DNA from: Dactylonectria macrodidyma
Taxonomy: Eukaryota > Ascomycota > Sordariomycetes > Hypocreales > Nectriaceae
Reading direction: 5' to 3'
Length of the DNA: 64,000 nt
Assembly (NCBI GenBank): GCA_020744425.1
Contig: JAGMUV010000001.1
Location: 3,720,001-3,784,000, forward strand
In this document: positions 10,942 to 20,307 of the stretch, one piece after another
Layout of the letters: the number at the start of each line of letters is the position of its first letter
Position numbering within the stretch: position 1 is the first letter of the stretch
Program-made: the position numbers and the translations under genes
Notes under the pieces: generated by a model
What the model saw: only the letters and a program-made list of their open reading frames with translations
What the model was told of the DNA's origin: nothing
The model's database searches: none

Positions 10942-11873
10942 ATGTCATATCCCCAGCTTCTTTGTCTTCACGCTCTCAGATTGCGCCGCTGCTCCAGCAC
11001 CCAACCGCCAGCCATGTCTCAAGCTACGACGAGCCCTTGGAAAGCAGAGGCACCCCTAACTCCAGATACAGACGATGCTAAGATGGCGGGCTTCTTGGAC
11101 GCACCGCTCAACCGAGAGCCAGCACTGGTCGACCAAACATCAGTAGCGTTCACTAACGACGACCCCGAGACAGACAGTCCCCGGCCGGCAGATAGGGGCG
11201 AGACTCCGACAAAAGTGCCGCTTCACGGGTTTAGGGCTTTTCTTGACAGTCTGATAGCCATCATAGTTATTGTCCAACCTTGGGCTATTAGCATGGTGCT
11301 CTGTTGGTTACCTATTCTAAGAGTCTCTCTCCACGAGGCTCCAAGGAAGGTGTACGTTCTTATTAACTTCGAATGGCATTCGGTCCTTGTTTTCCTCTAT
11401 CTTAACAATAACTTTTCCAGGCTTGTGAACATCATCGCTAGCACCGTCGAGGTGCCCACCGTCTTCATCTTCCTCATCATTCGGGGTTATATACGTTTAA
11501 CGCGCAGAAACAACCCCTCCTCGACCGGTCCCGAGAAGAGGTTGATAGAACGTGTCTCCCATATATTGGCTTTATTCCTCATCTTAGACCCGCTAGTCAC
11601 GGGTATTTACACGCGGTTTAAATTATCTAAGATGCACTGCGACGATGGCGATAATAGCCCACAATGCCGTGTTGGTAAGAGCTTCATGGTGGCTATTGCA
11701 GTGTTCAGAGGTTTCGGCGTGTAAGTGTCTCTAGTAGCATCTCATGTGGCCAAGCGACTTCTAAGTACTCACTTTTTCATAGAGGCGGCCTTTTCTGGGG
11801 TGGTATGATTTTGCTGGTGATATTTGGAAACAACTTCATCGGCGGCGGCAGCCTGGAGACCAACGCGGCCTGA
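10942..11873 (+). CDS. Hypothetical multispan membrane protein, 266 aa, three exons
   Basis: Exons 10942-11351, 11421-11720 and 11783-11873 join in frame (801 bases). The introns are GTACGT...TTCCAG and GTAAGT...CATAG. The first 90 or so residues are polar and disordered (PLTPDTDD, DDPETDSPRP). Four hydrophobic segments follow: FLDSLIAIIVIVQPWAISMV, the segment after the first intron (LVNIIASTVEVPTVFIFLII), SHILALFLILDPLVTGIYTR and the C-terminal GGLFWGGMILLVIFG. Two cysteines flank a short loop (MHCDDGDNSPQC). A second good ATG at 11014 could be the true start, which would shorten it by 24 residues. I do not recognise the family. Confidence 0.65.
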
Positions 11874-12654
11874 TTTAGCACAATACAGCAGAAATTAAAC
11901 TATACCATCGCTTTATCAACACTAAGAAATATGAGACATGATGTTTATTTCTACATTTACTCCGAAAAATACCTCGAGGTATAGACGCCGAGGCAACGCC
12001 GTTCTCTGTGAATGTTGCCGATCTTCCCAGTTTTAGCGGAAATTGATAAGGCTATCTATTATCATACCATCAGATCGAGTAGATAATCTACTGAGGGGTG
12101 CCCGTGAGGGGGCGATTGAGCTGCATCTTTAAGCGGCGATGATATGCGTCGAGATTCGTATGGTACAACAAGAGGTGCTACAGATAATCTCATTTCGTGT
12201 TGGCAACTGATATACGGGCCTAACCATTTTACCATACAGGCGCTCCTTACACGGGCTGGATGGGCGGGCGCTAATTTACAGCTTCAGACTGGTCACAGCG
12301 CTTTAGTGCTTCCACGGCGCTTCAGTGCTTCCTTGGCGCTTCCTCCGCTGAGTTTGTGTCCAGTTATCTTACTGAGGGAGGAATGTACTACTAGATTGCT
12401 ACTATGGCGCTAAAGAGGTAGAGTGCTATGCTGAGCCTCTTTACTAGGTGGTTGACTGTTTTTAGCTATGAGTTCTAATCACTCTGGTTTATTGCCGGCA
12501 CAGTTGTTGACTCTTGCTTTTTTCTCTTCTCAGGAATCTTCGCTACGGCATTAACAACCCTTATTTATACTCGGACGGTAATGGCCCTTATTGCGCCATA
12601 TATCCCAGACCTCTAGATCCAGGCTGAGCAGATATTTATTATTTACTAGGGGCT
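11874..12654. other. Intergenic, upstream flank of the MULE element
   Basis: A palindrome-poor stretch with no supported gene. Near 12300 a short unit (CTTCAGTGCTTCC/CTTGGCGCTTCC) is repeated three times. The sequence ends in the target-site duplication of the transposon. Confidence 0.4.
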
Positions 12655-12662
12655 TAATTTAA

Positions 12663-12706
12663 GAGTAGTGCTATTCGGGCTGTATGATATTGCTATCCGG
12701 GCTGTA
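12663..12706 (+). repeat. Left terminal inverted repeat of the MULE
   Basis: It is 44 bases long and exactly complementary to 15486-15529. It contains a direct internal repeat of TGCTATYCGGGCTGTA (starting at 12669 and 12691, 22 bases apart), which could be paired transposase-binding sites. Confidence 0.92.
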
Positions 12707-12907
12707 CCCAAAATACGCTTGCCTAAAGAGGGAAATTTATCACATGACTTCCAAAACGCTAGCCACATTAGGAAAGGCTTATAGTCACGTGATCACCCTC
12801 GCTTACAACACCCCGCGATATCGGATCGCAATTCCTAGGCCAACTTAGACCTTTTACTATCGCGTCGCCCCTCTGCTATTCCACACAACCATTTCTCACG
12901 AGTCACA

Positions 12908-15285
12908 ATGACTCAATCTCACGCTGAAGACGATGCCGTCAACGGCATCTTTTCCCTAGGTTCTCAAATCCCACCGCCGCCGCCGTCAGCGCAATTCTCG
13001 TCTCTGGATGACCTCGTCAAGTCTCTGCAAGACTTCTATCGCAAGAACGGCGCCGCCTTAGTGAAGAAGTCACCTGGTAACTATCGTGAGATTCATGGCG
13101 TTAGGCAGCCAACTTATATTCAACTGCGTTGTGACCGCGGTGACGCTCGTGAGTGTGAAGCTGCTGGTGTACGCAAATCCAGTACGCAAAAGGTCGACTG
13201 CCCGTTCAAGATCACAGCGTCAGCAACGCAAAAGCTCAACTATCTCTGGACCTACCGAGTCGCGGTCTCTGATCATAACCACGGCCCGTCCCTCGACCCG
13301 TCCGCACACGTGATGCATCGCCGCCGCACACCAGAGCAGCTAGAAGTCGAGCGATCTCTTTTCAAGCACAAATCCCTCCCCGCCCGCGAGATGAGTGATA
13401 TCATACGTGATGTGACGATCGAGCCGTCTTTCTTTCGACAAAAAGACATCTATAATGACCGTCAGAAGCTGCGGCAGGCATCCCTCGGCGGCAAAACAGC
13501 GACGCAGGCGTGGATCGGCTCCCTCCAAGATCAGGGTCTCAAGCACCTCGTACGGTATAGTGCTGACCGCAAAGTTGAGGCTGTTTTCTGGACTTATCCT
13601 TGGTGTGAGCTGATGTGGAAGAGGTTTCCAGAGGTTCTTGGTATGGACAATACATACAAGACTAATCGCTTTAAAATGTACCTTTTCCAGGTCACTGGCG
13701 TCACAGACCAAAAGTCTGTAGCTAACTTTGGCTTTGGCCTCATCAACTCCGAAAAAGAGGAAGGATTTCAGTGGCTTTGTGACCAAGTAGATGATTTCCG
13801 CCGTTTCCTTGGAATCCGAGTGCCTTCTGTTGTCATCACTGACAAGGAAATAGCCCTAAAAAACGCCCTTTATGTGACCTTTCCAGACACGCAGCAGCAG
13901 TTGTGCGTCTTTCACATCAACGCCAACATCAAGGCTAAGATCGCAGCCCGTTGGAAGGACCCAAAAGACGCCGATGCTGATGAAGATACTGACGATGATG
14001 ACGATGATGACGATTGTATGCCAACGCCTAGTCTCAGTGATCGACATCATGAAGCCCTCTATCGCGAGGCCAATGAAGGAACTTACGGCAATCGAGACTC
14101 AGCATCACCAGCACCGCCGCCTAGCACACAAGGTGAATTGACCCGCGAGACGATGTTTTCCGCCTGGCACCGAGTCATCTATGCCGACCAAGTGAGTGAC
14201 TTCAAGGCGGCTTGGGCCTCGATGAACGATGCATACAACCCACAGCAAAAGTCAATCCTTCGATACATCTCAAGGGAGTATATGCCTTGGCGGGAACAGT
14301 GGGCAAAGTGCTACATTTGCCGCTATCGTAACTTCGGCCAGAGGGTTAACAGCCCTGTTGAGACTGCTCACAAGGATGTGAAGTCATTCCTAGTCACCGG
14401 CACCGGTGACCTGCTTCACCTACACAAAGCTATCCAACAGATGTTGAAAAAGAAGCAGCGTGACTATGAGCAACAGGCAGCTAGAATGATGATGCGTCAG
14501 CGACGAGAATACATGGGCCGGGAATGGCTTGGTAAGGTTCCCTTACAAATAACCTACGCTGCTGTCGATTTGCTTGTCAAGCAGCATCGATTTGCTGAGG
14601 CAGCTTTCCTATCACTCACGCAGCCGACCCCCGAGCCGTTGAGACCGTGTTCCGGCAACTTCACACAGCAATACGGTCTTCCCTGCAGTCACTATATCTA
14701 CGACTTGCTGGTGACTAAAGAGCCGTTGTTAAAGGAAGTTATCCTGCCCCGCTGGTGGCTCCATAAACCTCTGGTAGGAATTACAGCTCTTAGTATGAGA
14801 AATCTACTAATTTCTATCTCTAGGACCTCGAAGAGCCACTTCTACTGATCCGCGACCCTGACGTTGTCGCTAACCTCCGCGGCCGACCTCGAATACCTGT
14901 GAATAAGAAGCTCACGATACCCTCATATCTACAAGCCAGTGTGACCTCGAGTCCCCAGCAACAGACCCAAAGCCAACAGACCCCCCGGCAGCCTCGCCAA
15001 AACCCACAGACGACCCGCCGGCTCAACCCAAGCGTACGGCGCACGCTGTCACAGACCGAGCTTGTGGACACACCAAGCAGCCAACAGTCCCGAAAACTGT
15101 CAACGCCAAGATCACGAGGCCATACAAATACAAGGGGAAGAGGATCTAGAGGAGGACGAGGTAGAGGGAGGGGCGCCGGGGCCGTGGCCGCGGCTCCGGC
15201 CCGGTCACAGTCATCAGCGTCGTCAGCCGTTGAAGATGTCATTATCATTCCTGCTACGCAGCCGGAATATTATTCGGACCGATAG
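12908..15285 (+). CDS. MULE transposase, 775 aa, two exons
   Basis: Exons 12908-14773 and 14824-15285 join exactly in frame across a 50-base intron (GTAGGA...CTACTAA...CTCTAG). Residues about 25-130 resemble the FAR1/WRKY-like DNA-binding region, with cysteines and the SDHNHG zinc-binding motif. The MULE catalytic core follows: LGMDNTYKTN carries the first aspartate and VVITDKEIALKNAL the second. After an acidic insert (DEDTDDDDDDDD), NSPVETAHKDVK supplies the likely glutamate. A SWIM-type finger follows (YGLPCSHYIYDLL). The C-terminal 153 residues are Q/P/S-rich with an RGRGSRGGRGRGRG patch that could bind nucleic acid. The enzyme would cut and paste the element through its terminal repeats. 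All key residues are present and no disruption is visible. Confidence 0.9.
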
Positions 15286-15485
15286 AAATACTATTTTTCA
15301 GAAGAAACACCGGAAATGCGTTTTTTGAACGATTTGGTTGTAGCCGGGCTCGCGGGCTGTTGTGATGTGTTGACCTTGATTGAATTGGCCTGATGTTATT
15401 CACGTTCTTTGACTTACACTGTAATTTTGGTGTGGCGGGGAGCATTTGCCGAATGCGGTTGAAAATTACGTGGTCATGTGATCGA

Positions 15486-15529
15486 TACAGCCCGGATAGC
15501 AATATCATACAGCCCGAATAGCACTACTC
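15486..15529 (-). repeat. Right terminal inverted repeat of the MULE
   Basis: A perfect inverted copy of 12663-12706, followed directly by the duplicated TAATTTAA at 15530-15537. Confidence 0.92.
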
Positions 15530-15639
15530 TAATTTAATTAACATAGTTCCCATGCGAGTAGACCACCCGCCTAAGTGGACCACTTCATCGCGTTTCTCAT
15601 CTTCGTCAACTTCAATCGCGGATTCCTCTATAACGAAAC

Positions 15640-15852
15640 ATGCAGACACCTTGTAAAGAAACTCAATTGATCCTTGCCATTCAAGCTATGAAGGACAACC
15701 CTGCTTTCAGCGCTCGAAGTGCGGCAAAGATCTATAGTGTAACGGTCGTGCACTTGAGCTAGCCTGTGGGACAAATGACTCGGAACGTGGCGCTGCCGGG
15801 AAGTACCAATTCCACGAGACACGGCGGGGTGGGTCTGCTTGAAATATGCCAT
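15640..15852 (+). pseudogene. Relic of a pogo/Fot-type transposase N-terminus (HTH_psq)
   Basis: From ATG 15640 the frame gives a helix-turn-helix typical of fungal Tc1/mariner-pogo transposases (ILAIQAMKDNPAFSARSAAK followed by IYSVTVVHL). A TAG ends it near 15762 and the next piece is in another frame. The upstream sequence at about 15555-15575 (AGACCACC...AGTGGACC) resembles the ends of such elements. The rest of the transposase is missing. The MULE lies about 100 bases to the left. Confidence 0.55.
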
Positions 15853-15866
15853 GACAAATCCGGCGT

Positions 15867-17263
15867 ATGATGAGGCGGAGTCACGAAACTGTGGAAGCTC
15901 TTAACTTACCCAATGTGATTAGAATCTCGCTTCCCGGCCAGTCACTTTGCGCCACACTCGCCCGGTCAATATGGTGCGACTTCGCCCTGCTGCATCCCAC
16001 TGACCACTCAAATGACCAAATCATGGACCAGGACATCCAGTACAACGCCGCTTTCGACCTTACCCTGCTGGTCGCAACAGCGAGGCAAAGCCGTTATCGA
16101 ATAATGGTCATATTAAGCGCCCTTCCCTCCATCACGTCTGCCAGCGACTGCACCTCAGTTCCCTCTACTCTATCAGAAAAGAAGAGAAAGAACGCAACAT
16201 ACATCCCTTGCTACCAAATCCTGACGACGAATTCATCTGTCGCGCGGACTTTTCGCAAGATGGCTGTTGCCAAGACCAATAGGTAATTAGGCTGCCATTT
16301 CTCCGCTTCCGCTTCCCGCTCTAACAAAATCATCTGCGCAGCAACAACCCGATCACCGAAGATGTCGTCAAGGCTGCGGCTGGGAATGGGGAAAGCGGCA
16401 AGGAGATAATGGCGCTACTCCTCGACAAGTGGGGGGCCGAGATCCAGATCAGCGAAGACGTCGTCAAGGCTGCGGTTGAGAACAGGGAAAGCGGTAAGGA
16501 GATAATGGCGTTACTTCTCGACAAGCGCGGCCCCGAAATCCAGATCACCGAAGATGTCGTCGAGGCTGCGGCTGAGAATAGGGGCAGCAGCAAGGAGATA
16601 ATGGCATTACTTCTCGACAGGCGGGGGGACGAGATCCAAATCACCGAAGACATCGTCAAGGCTGCGGCTGGGAATGAGTATGATGGCAGGAAGGTGATTG
16701 CACTACTTCTCGATAAGCGAGGCCCCGAAATCCAGATCACCGAAGATGTCGTCAAGGCTGCGGCTGAGAACAGGGACAGCGGCAAGGAGATAATGGCATT
16801 ACTTCTCGACAGGCGGGGGGACGAGATCCAAATCACTGAAGACATCGTGAAGGCTGCGGCTGAGAATAGGGGCAGCAGCAAGGAGATAATGGCATTACTT
16901 CTCGACAGGCGGGGGGACGAGATCCAAATCACCGAAGACATCGTCAAGGCTGCGGCTGGGAATGAGTATGATGGCAGGAAGGTGATAGCACTACTTCTCG
17001 ATAAGCGCGGCCCTGAGATCCAAATCACTGAAGACGTCGTTAAAGCTGCGGCTGGGAACGAGTCTGATGGCAAGAAGATGATGGCGCTACTTCTCGACAA
17101 GCGGGGGGCTGAGGTCCCGATCAGCGAAGACGTCTTCAAGGCTGCGGCTGGGAATGGGGAAAGCGGTAAGGAGATAATGGCGTTACTCCTCGACAAGTGC
17201 GGGGCTGAGGTCCAGATCAGCGAAGACATCGTCAAGGTTGCTGTTGAGTCCACGGTTCAGTGA
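15867..17263 (+). CDS. Protein of ten 32-residue repeats (fungal NLR-associated repeat type), up to 445 aa
   Basis: Exon 1 (15867 or a later start, ending 16282) joins exon 2 (16342-17263) over a 59-base GTAATT...GCGCAG intron. Exon 2 is nine full copies plus a partial tenth copy of a 32-residue unit of the type EIQITEDVVKAAAENRGSGK + EIMALLLDKRGP. Such ankyrin-like repeats are known to me from the C-termini of fungal NACHT proteins. Units 3-4 and 6-7 are near-identical pairs, showing recent duplication of blocks. No NACHT domain is found upstream, and exon 1 is unrecognisable. The gene is therefore either a stand-alone repeat protein or the cut-off tail of an NLR. The ATG at 16260, just before the splice site, is another possible start. 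The open frame on the opposite strand is a shadow of the repeats. Confidence 0.6.
16342..17240 (+). repeat. 96-base tandem repeat encoding the 32-residue units
   Basis: About 9.5 copies of a 96-base unit with high nucleotide identity. A higher-order block of roughly three units (from about 16580 and again from about 16868) is repeated almost unchanged. Confidence 0.85.
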
Positions 17264-17473
17264 AATATCGAACGACGTCAAGCGAGACGGTCCACTTTAG
17301 CTACAAAATACTATAGCTCAGTACATCAGCCAGGAAAGCATGACATCAATAAAACGTAGTAGAGAGTTTATGACAGACAGAGCACGGCGATTGATGAATG
17401 ACAGTGGCCTCAGCGTGTCTCTGTTCTTTCTCGATCGTCATGTCATGCCATCGTAATAAGCGAGGGCATTTGA
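17264..17473. other. Short gap before a zinc-finger relic
   Basis: No gene seen. It likely holds the 3' end of the repeat gene. Confidence 0.3.
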
Positions 17474-17638
17474 TCATTCACTACAATTTTCATATATCTG
17501 AACGATCTCTTCTACTACGACAGCCACTGGCGCATTCTTATATGTAAAAGATGCGGTACGGAGCCACAGACCAGGATCTACCAGCATATCAGCACGTATC
17601 ATAACCCTAGGCACCAAGATGAAGGGAAACCGAAATAA
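17474..17638 (+). pseudogene. C2H2-like zinc-finger relic (DUF3505 type)
   Basis: One frame reads HWRILICKRCGTEPQTRIYQ then HISTYHN. This keeps the C-x2-C ... H-x4-H spacing of the finger found in fungal proteins once labelled DUF3505 (orsellinic acid cluster protein D-like, often in repetitive DNA). It is closed by a TGA upstream (17471) and a TAA downstream (17636-17638), and no ATG is near. It lies on the same strand as the RIP-damaged relic at 17957, so both may come from one mobile element. Confidence 0.45.
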
Positions 17639-17956
17639 TCGAAGTAAAGCTTCTGATCTGGGCAACCAAGCCTCGCTTTCCCAATCGCCATCGGGACCTT
17701 AAATGATGCAGAGAGAATCAATCCAGAGGTATTACTTCCCAAGTTCCCAAGCCCCTAAAACCGCATCCTGAAAGGTATTTAGCAGATCATCGGAACTGAA
17801 ACCCTATAGTCGATTGGCGAAGTTTTCTCAACATTGTGTTGCCAAAAAAAAAAAGTATTAAAATCTAAATAGATTATGACCTAGGAACTCCAAAACTATG
17901 ACCCATTAATCTTTGCCCCAGAAGACACCAAACCTTCCGAATGACTCACGTCGCAG
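17639..17956. other. Gap between two relics
   Basis: Non-coding in all frames as far as I can see, with a poly-A run at about 17846. Confidence 0.3.
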
Positions 17957-18382
17957 ATTTCTCGCTTTTAGTTACGCTGGCTGCGTTCGTTCGAAGTGCC
18001 GGACTTTGCCTAGCAGGACCAATAGGTCCGTCAGCCAAGCCCGGTTATTAGTGATGATAGCTGTATTAGCGAGGCCTCGAAGCCTAGCTCTTTGCTGCCT
18101 GCCGAAGACTTTGAAGGTCTCGTCGCCGGACCGGATTACAAAAAGCTCGTTACTGAGCGGTACCAAATTGATACGATCTTAGCTGTTGAGCCTGTCCAGC
18201 TAGTCCTCAATTTGCTGAGGATTTTTAAAAGTCTGGACTCAGAGCTCTAGCAAGAGACGTTTATGCCGGAGTAGGAGGAGCTTTAAGCTATCGTCTAGCG
18301 GTTCGAACGGGTTTTGGAGATTAATTTAATAGGCAATAGCAGCCCGATCGGCCTGGTCGAACCAATAAAGGGCGGAACTTGA
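17957..18382 (+). pseudogene. RIP-type damaged coding relic of unknown family
   Basis: A single frame from 17957 to a TGA at 18380 reads as an acidic protein (for example DDSCISEASKPSSLLPAEDF, then LVAGPDYKKLVTERYQIDTI and VEPVQLVLNLLRIFKSLDSE). It is broken by seven stops at 17969, 18011, 18023, 18248, 18272, 18284 and 18296. Each is TAG or TAA, that is, one C-to-T change from a glutamine codon, the pattern left by RIP. The family is unknown to me; it resembles C-terminal regions of repetitive fungal ORFs. Its end abuts the broken end of the DUF3500 gene. Confidence 0.6.
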
Positions 18383-18387
18383 CTCAC

Positions 18388-19328
18388 ATTAGGCTCGGCG
18401 CCAACAAAGCATGGCCCAATGGTCATCTGATGGCCAACCACGAAAACATTGATGCAAACGTGGTGACCATGCCAGGTGAAGCCCCAAGGCTCAGTTGCGC
18501 TGGGCTTTCCGAAAAGCATGAAGCTAAGTAGAGATGATTGTGCTTAGTTTCAGGTTTCGAGGCGAACGAACAAGATAGATAATAAAGACCTACAAGTAAC
18601 TCCACTTGTTCAGGATCCGGGGCATGTTGAGGATCTCGCCAAGAAACTCATTGGTAACAAGGCCTGCATGTACCTTTTCGTAACCCTTTTCACTGAGGCT
18701 TGCGTTCAGGAGTTGTAAGAGGACATCGATGGTATCCTGGCTAACCCCCTCATCAAGACGGAGTCCACAGTCGTTGAAGAAGACGATTTCAGGGTTGGAC
18801 CACTTTCGCCTGTAGTTCTCAGGTTAGCCGTACCATCACAACAATCTACTCAGACCGCATTGCCGTACCATTGCTCACTGTCCAAGTCGTAGACCGCCTT
18901 TGCAGTTTCCTCCGGCGTGAGCACCTCGAGGACTCGGTTGGCAGCAGCAACCTTGAGAAGTTAGAGAACCGATCATCCAAAGTCAGCCAAGGAATGTACC
19001 ATCGCCTCGGTAGGGGCCCCTTCATCCTGAAGGCTGTAGAGTCCTTGGACCTTTTTGCCGTCCGTGGTGACACCCTTGAACGACACCTTCACAGAATCGA
19101 TCCACGGTCCAAAGATGGGTTTCAAGTCCTCACGAGAGATCAACTTCTCAGAGTAGGCTCTGACATCTTCCTTGTCGAGCGCCACGAAATGGTCTTACCT
19201 CATTAGCTCAGTTCCTTGTGGTCTACTCCTCCTGTTGGAGAAGTCATGGGAATTGCAATTGACACACCTTCAAAGACGGAGTACTTGTCGTCGCGGAAAT
19301 CGTTGTTAGGTACTGTAGTAGCGGCCAT
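18388..19328 (-). CDS. DUF3500-family protein, 3'-truncated (230 aa remain)
   Basis: Starting at ATG 19328, exons 19328-19268, 19193-19000, 18951-18869, 18809-18594 and 18523-18388 join in frame to 230 codons, and all introns have GT-AG ends. Family features are DHFVALDKEDVRAY, PEETAKAVYDLDSEQWRKWS, NDCGLRLDEG, LGEILNMPRILNKWSY, FGKPSATEPWGFTWHGHHVC and TIGPCFVGAEPN. Reading through without the 48-base intron at 18952-18999 gives false stops. After AEPN a donor-like GTGAGT occurs, but no continuation is found. Instead the sequence turns into the RIP-damaged relic. Members of this uncharacterised family normally run to about 350-400 residues, so the C-terminal third is lost. It is probably a pseudogene by truncation. 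Confidence 0.7.
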
Positions 19329-19745
19329 TGTAACTTTGAGTGGTTTTTTCTTTAGTATTCTGGACTTGTGAATTTCTCGCGCAAGATGATGGTGGATGCT
19401 GAATAGTCGTCTTGAAGTAAGTTATGGTACACAGTCTATGGGTAAGTATCTATATAATCACCACTGTATAAATCAATGAGATGTTAAATATAGATATTAC
19501 AATAGTATCATACGATTCATTCCGAAAACAGCCTGTCCGTGGGAGTGAAAAATGGCCAGATACTCTGCGCGTTAAAGAAGATTATCCGGGGAAGCATTGA
19601 AAAGTGGCATAACTCCGGGGAAGTATGAGACACCGTACAGGCTAGGTGCTACTTATAGTCGAATCAGTGATTCACCAAAAGAATAACGACGAAAACTTTT
19701 GACTTTCTAGATTTTTGCAAGTATCGTTTTCTTTCTGTCGAAACC
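19329..19745. other. Divergent intergenic region
   Basis: About 420 AT-rich bases between the divergent DUF3500 and lipocalin-like genes. They probably contain both promoters; no clear motif is seen. Confidence 0.4.
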
Positions 19746-20307
19746 ATGAGCAACGTGTGGCACCAACACCGTGCTCACATCGCAGGCATCTGGGAGCTTG
19801 TCTCGTTCGAGATATGGGACTGTCAAGGTCCCCACAGAAAGGTCATCTCACGCCCAAACACTGACAAACCTCTGGGGCGCTCTGTCATCACGCCTGGCGG
19901 ATTTAGCTCAGTACATAATGTGAGGCCCGACGTGATGCAACGATTCAAGGATGTCCCCCTCTCCAAGGCCTCCGTGGAACAGCTGGCCGATATCTTGCGA
20001 GGCATCTCTATGTACTGCGGACCTGTCCAGCTTTTTGAGGATGGCAACGACGGTCTTCTCCTCGAGATTCTTGTGGCGTCTGCCAGCGACCCTCAACGCA
20101 TCGGTGGCATCCAGAAGCGCAAATTGATTTACTTCCAAGAGGATTCGTCAGACTTTATGCTCTTAAAGCCAAAGGACGAATATCTCTTACAGGTAATTTA
20201 CTCCCTTCCTTCAAATTGGCCTCTAAAACCTCATCGCTATCGTGCAGGACGGAACTCGTGCATATCCGGAGCTGAAGTGGAGGAGATTTGAAGAGTTTAC
20301 CATCTGA
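19746..20307 (+). CDS. Lipocalin-like domain protein, 168 aa, two exons
   Basis: Exons 19746-20192 and 20248-20307 join in frame over a 55-base intron (GTAATT...GTGCAG), giving 168 residues ending RRFEEFTI. The opening HIAGIWELVSFEIWD matches the G-x-W-x-L-V-S-(F/Y) signature of the small lipocalin-like (Lipocalin_5) family. It is followed by PLGRSVITPGGFSSVHNV and the strands LLLEILVAS and KRKLIYFQEDSSDFMLLKP. In fungi these cytosolic proteins often sit in secondary-metabolite or catabolic clusters, and some act as cyclases or isomerases. The ligand here is unknown. No signal peptide is visible, and the gene is intact. Confidence 0.75.

Larger units (their letters stand above)
12663..15529 (+). 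mobile_element. Complete MULE (Mutator-like) DNA transposon, about 2.87 kb
   Basis: The element is bounded by perfect 44-base terminal inverted repeats (12663-12706 and 15486-15529) and by an 8-base direct duplication TAATTTAA at 12655-12662 and 15530-15537. It holds one two-exon transposase gene without any stop or frameshift. Base composition is normal, with no sign of RIP, unlike the retrotransposons at 34-46 kb. An 8-base duplication is within the range for MULEs and also fits hAT, but the encoded protein is MULE-type. It has the marks of a recent, possibly active insertion. Confidence 0.92.

Noticed and set aside
16330..17253. 307-codon minus-strand frame opposite the 32-residue repeats
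   Set aside because: It is a shadow of the in-phase 96-base repeat; its repetitive S/L/I-rich translation resembles no family.
18961..18975. Two apparent stops in the DUF3500 gene
   Set aside because: They fall inside a 48-base intron (18952-18999, GTACAT...TCAAG) whose removal restores the family sequence.
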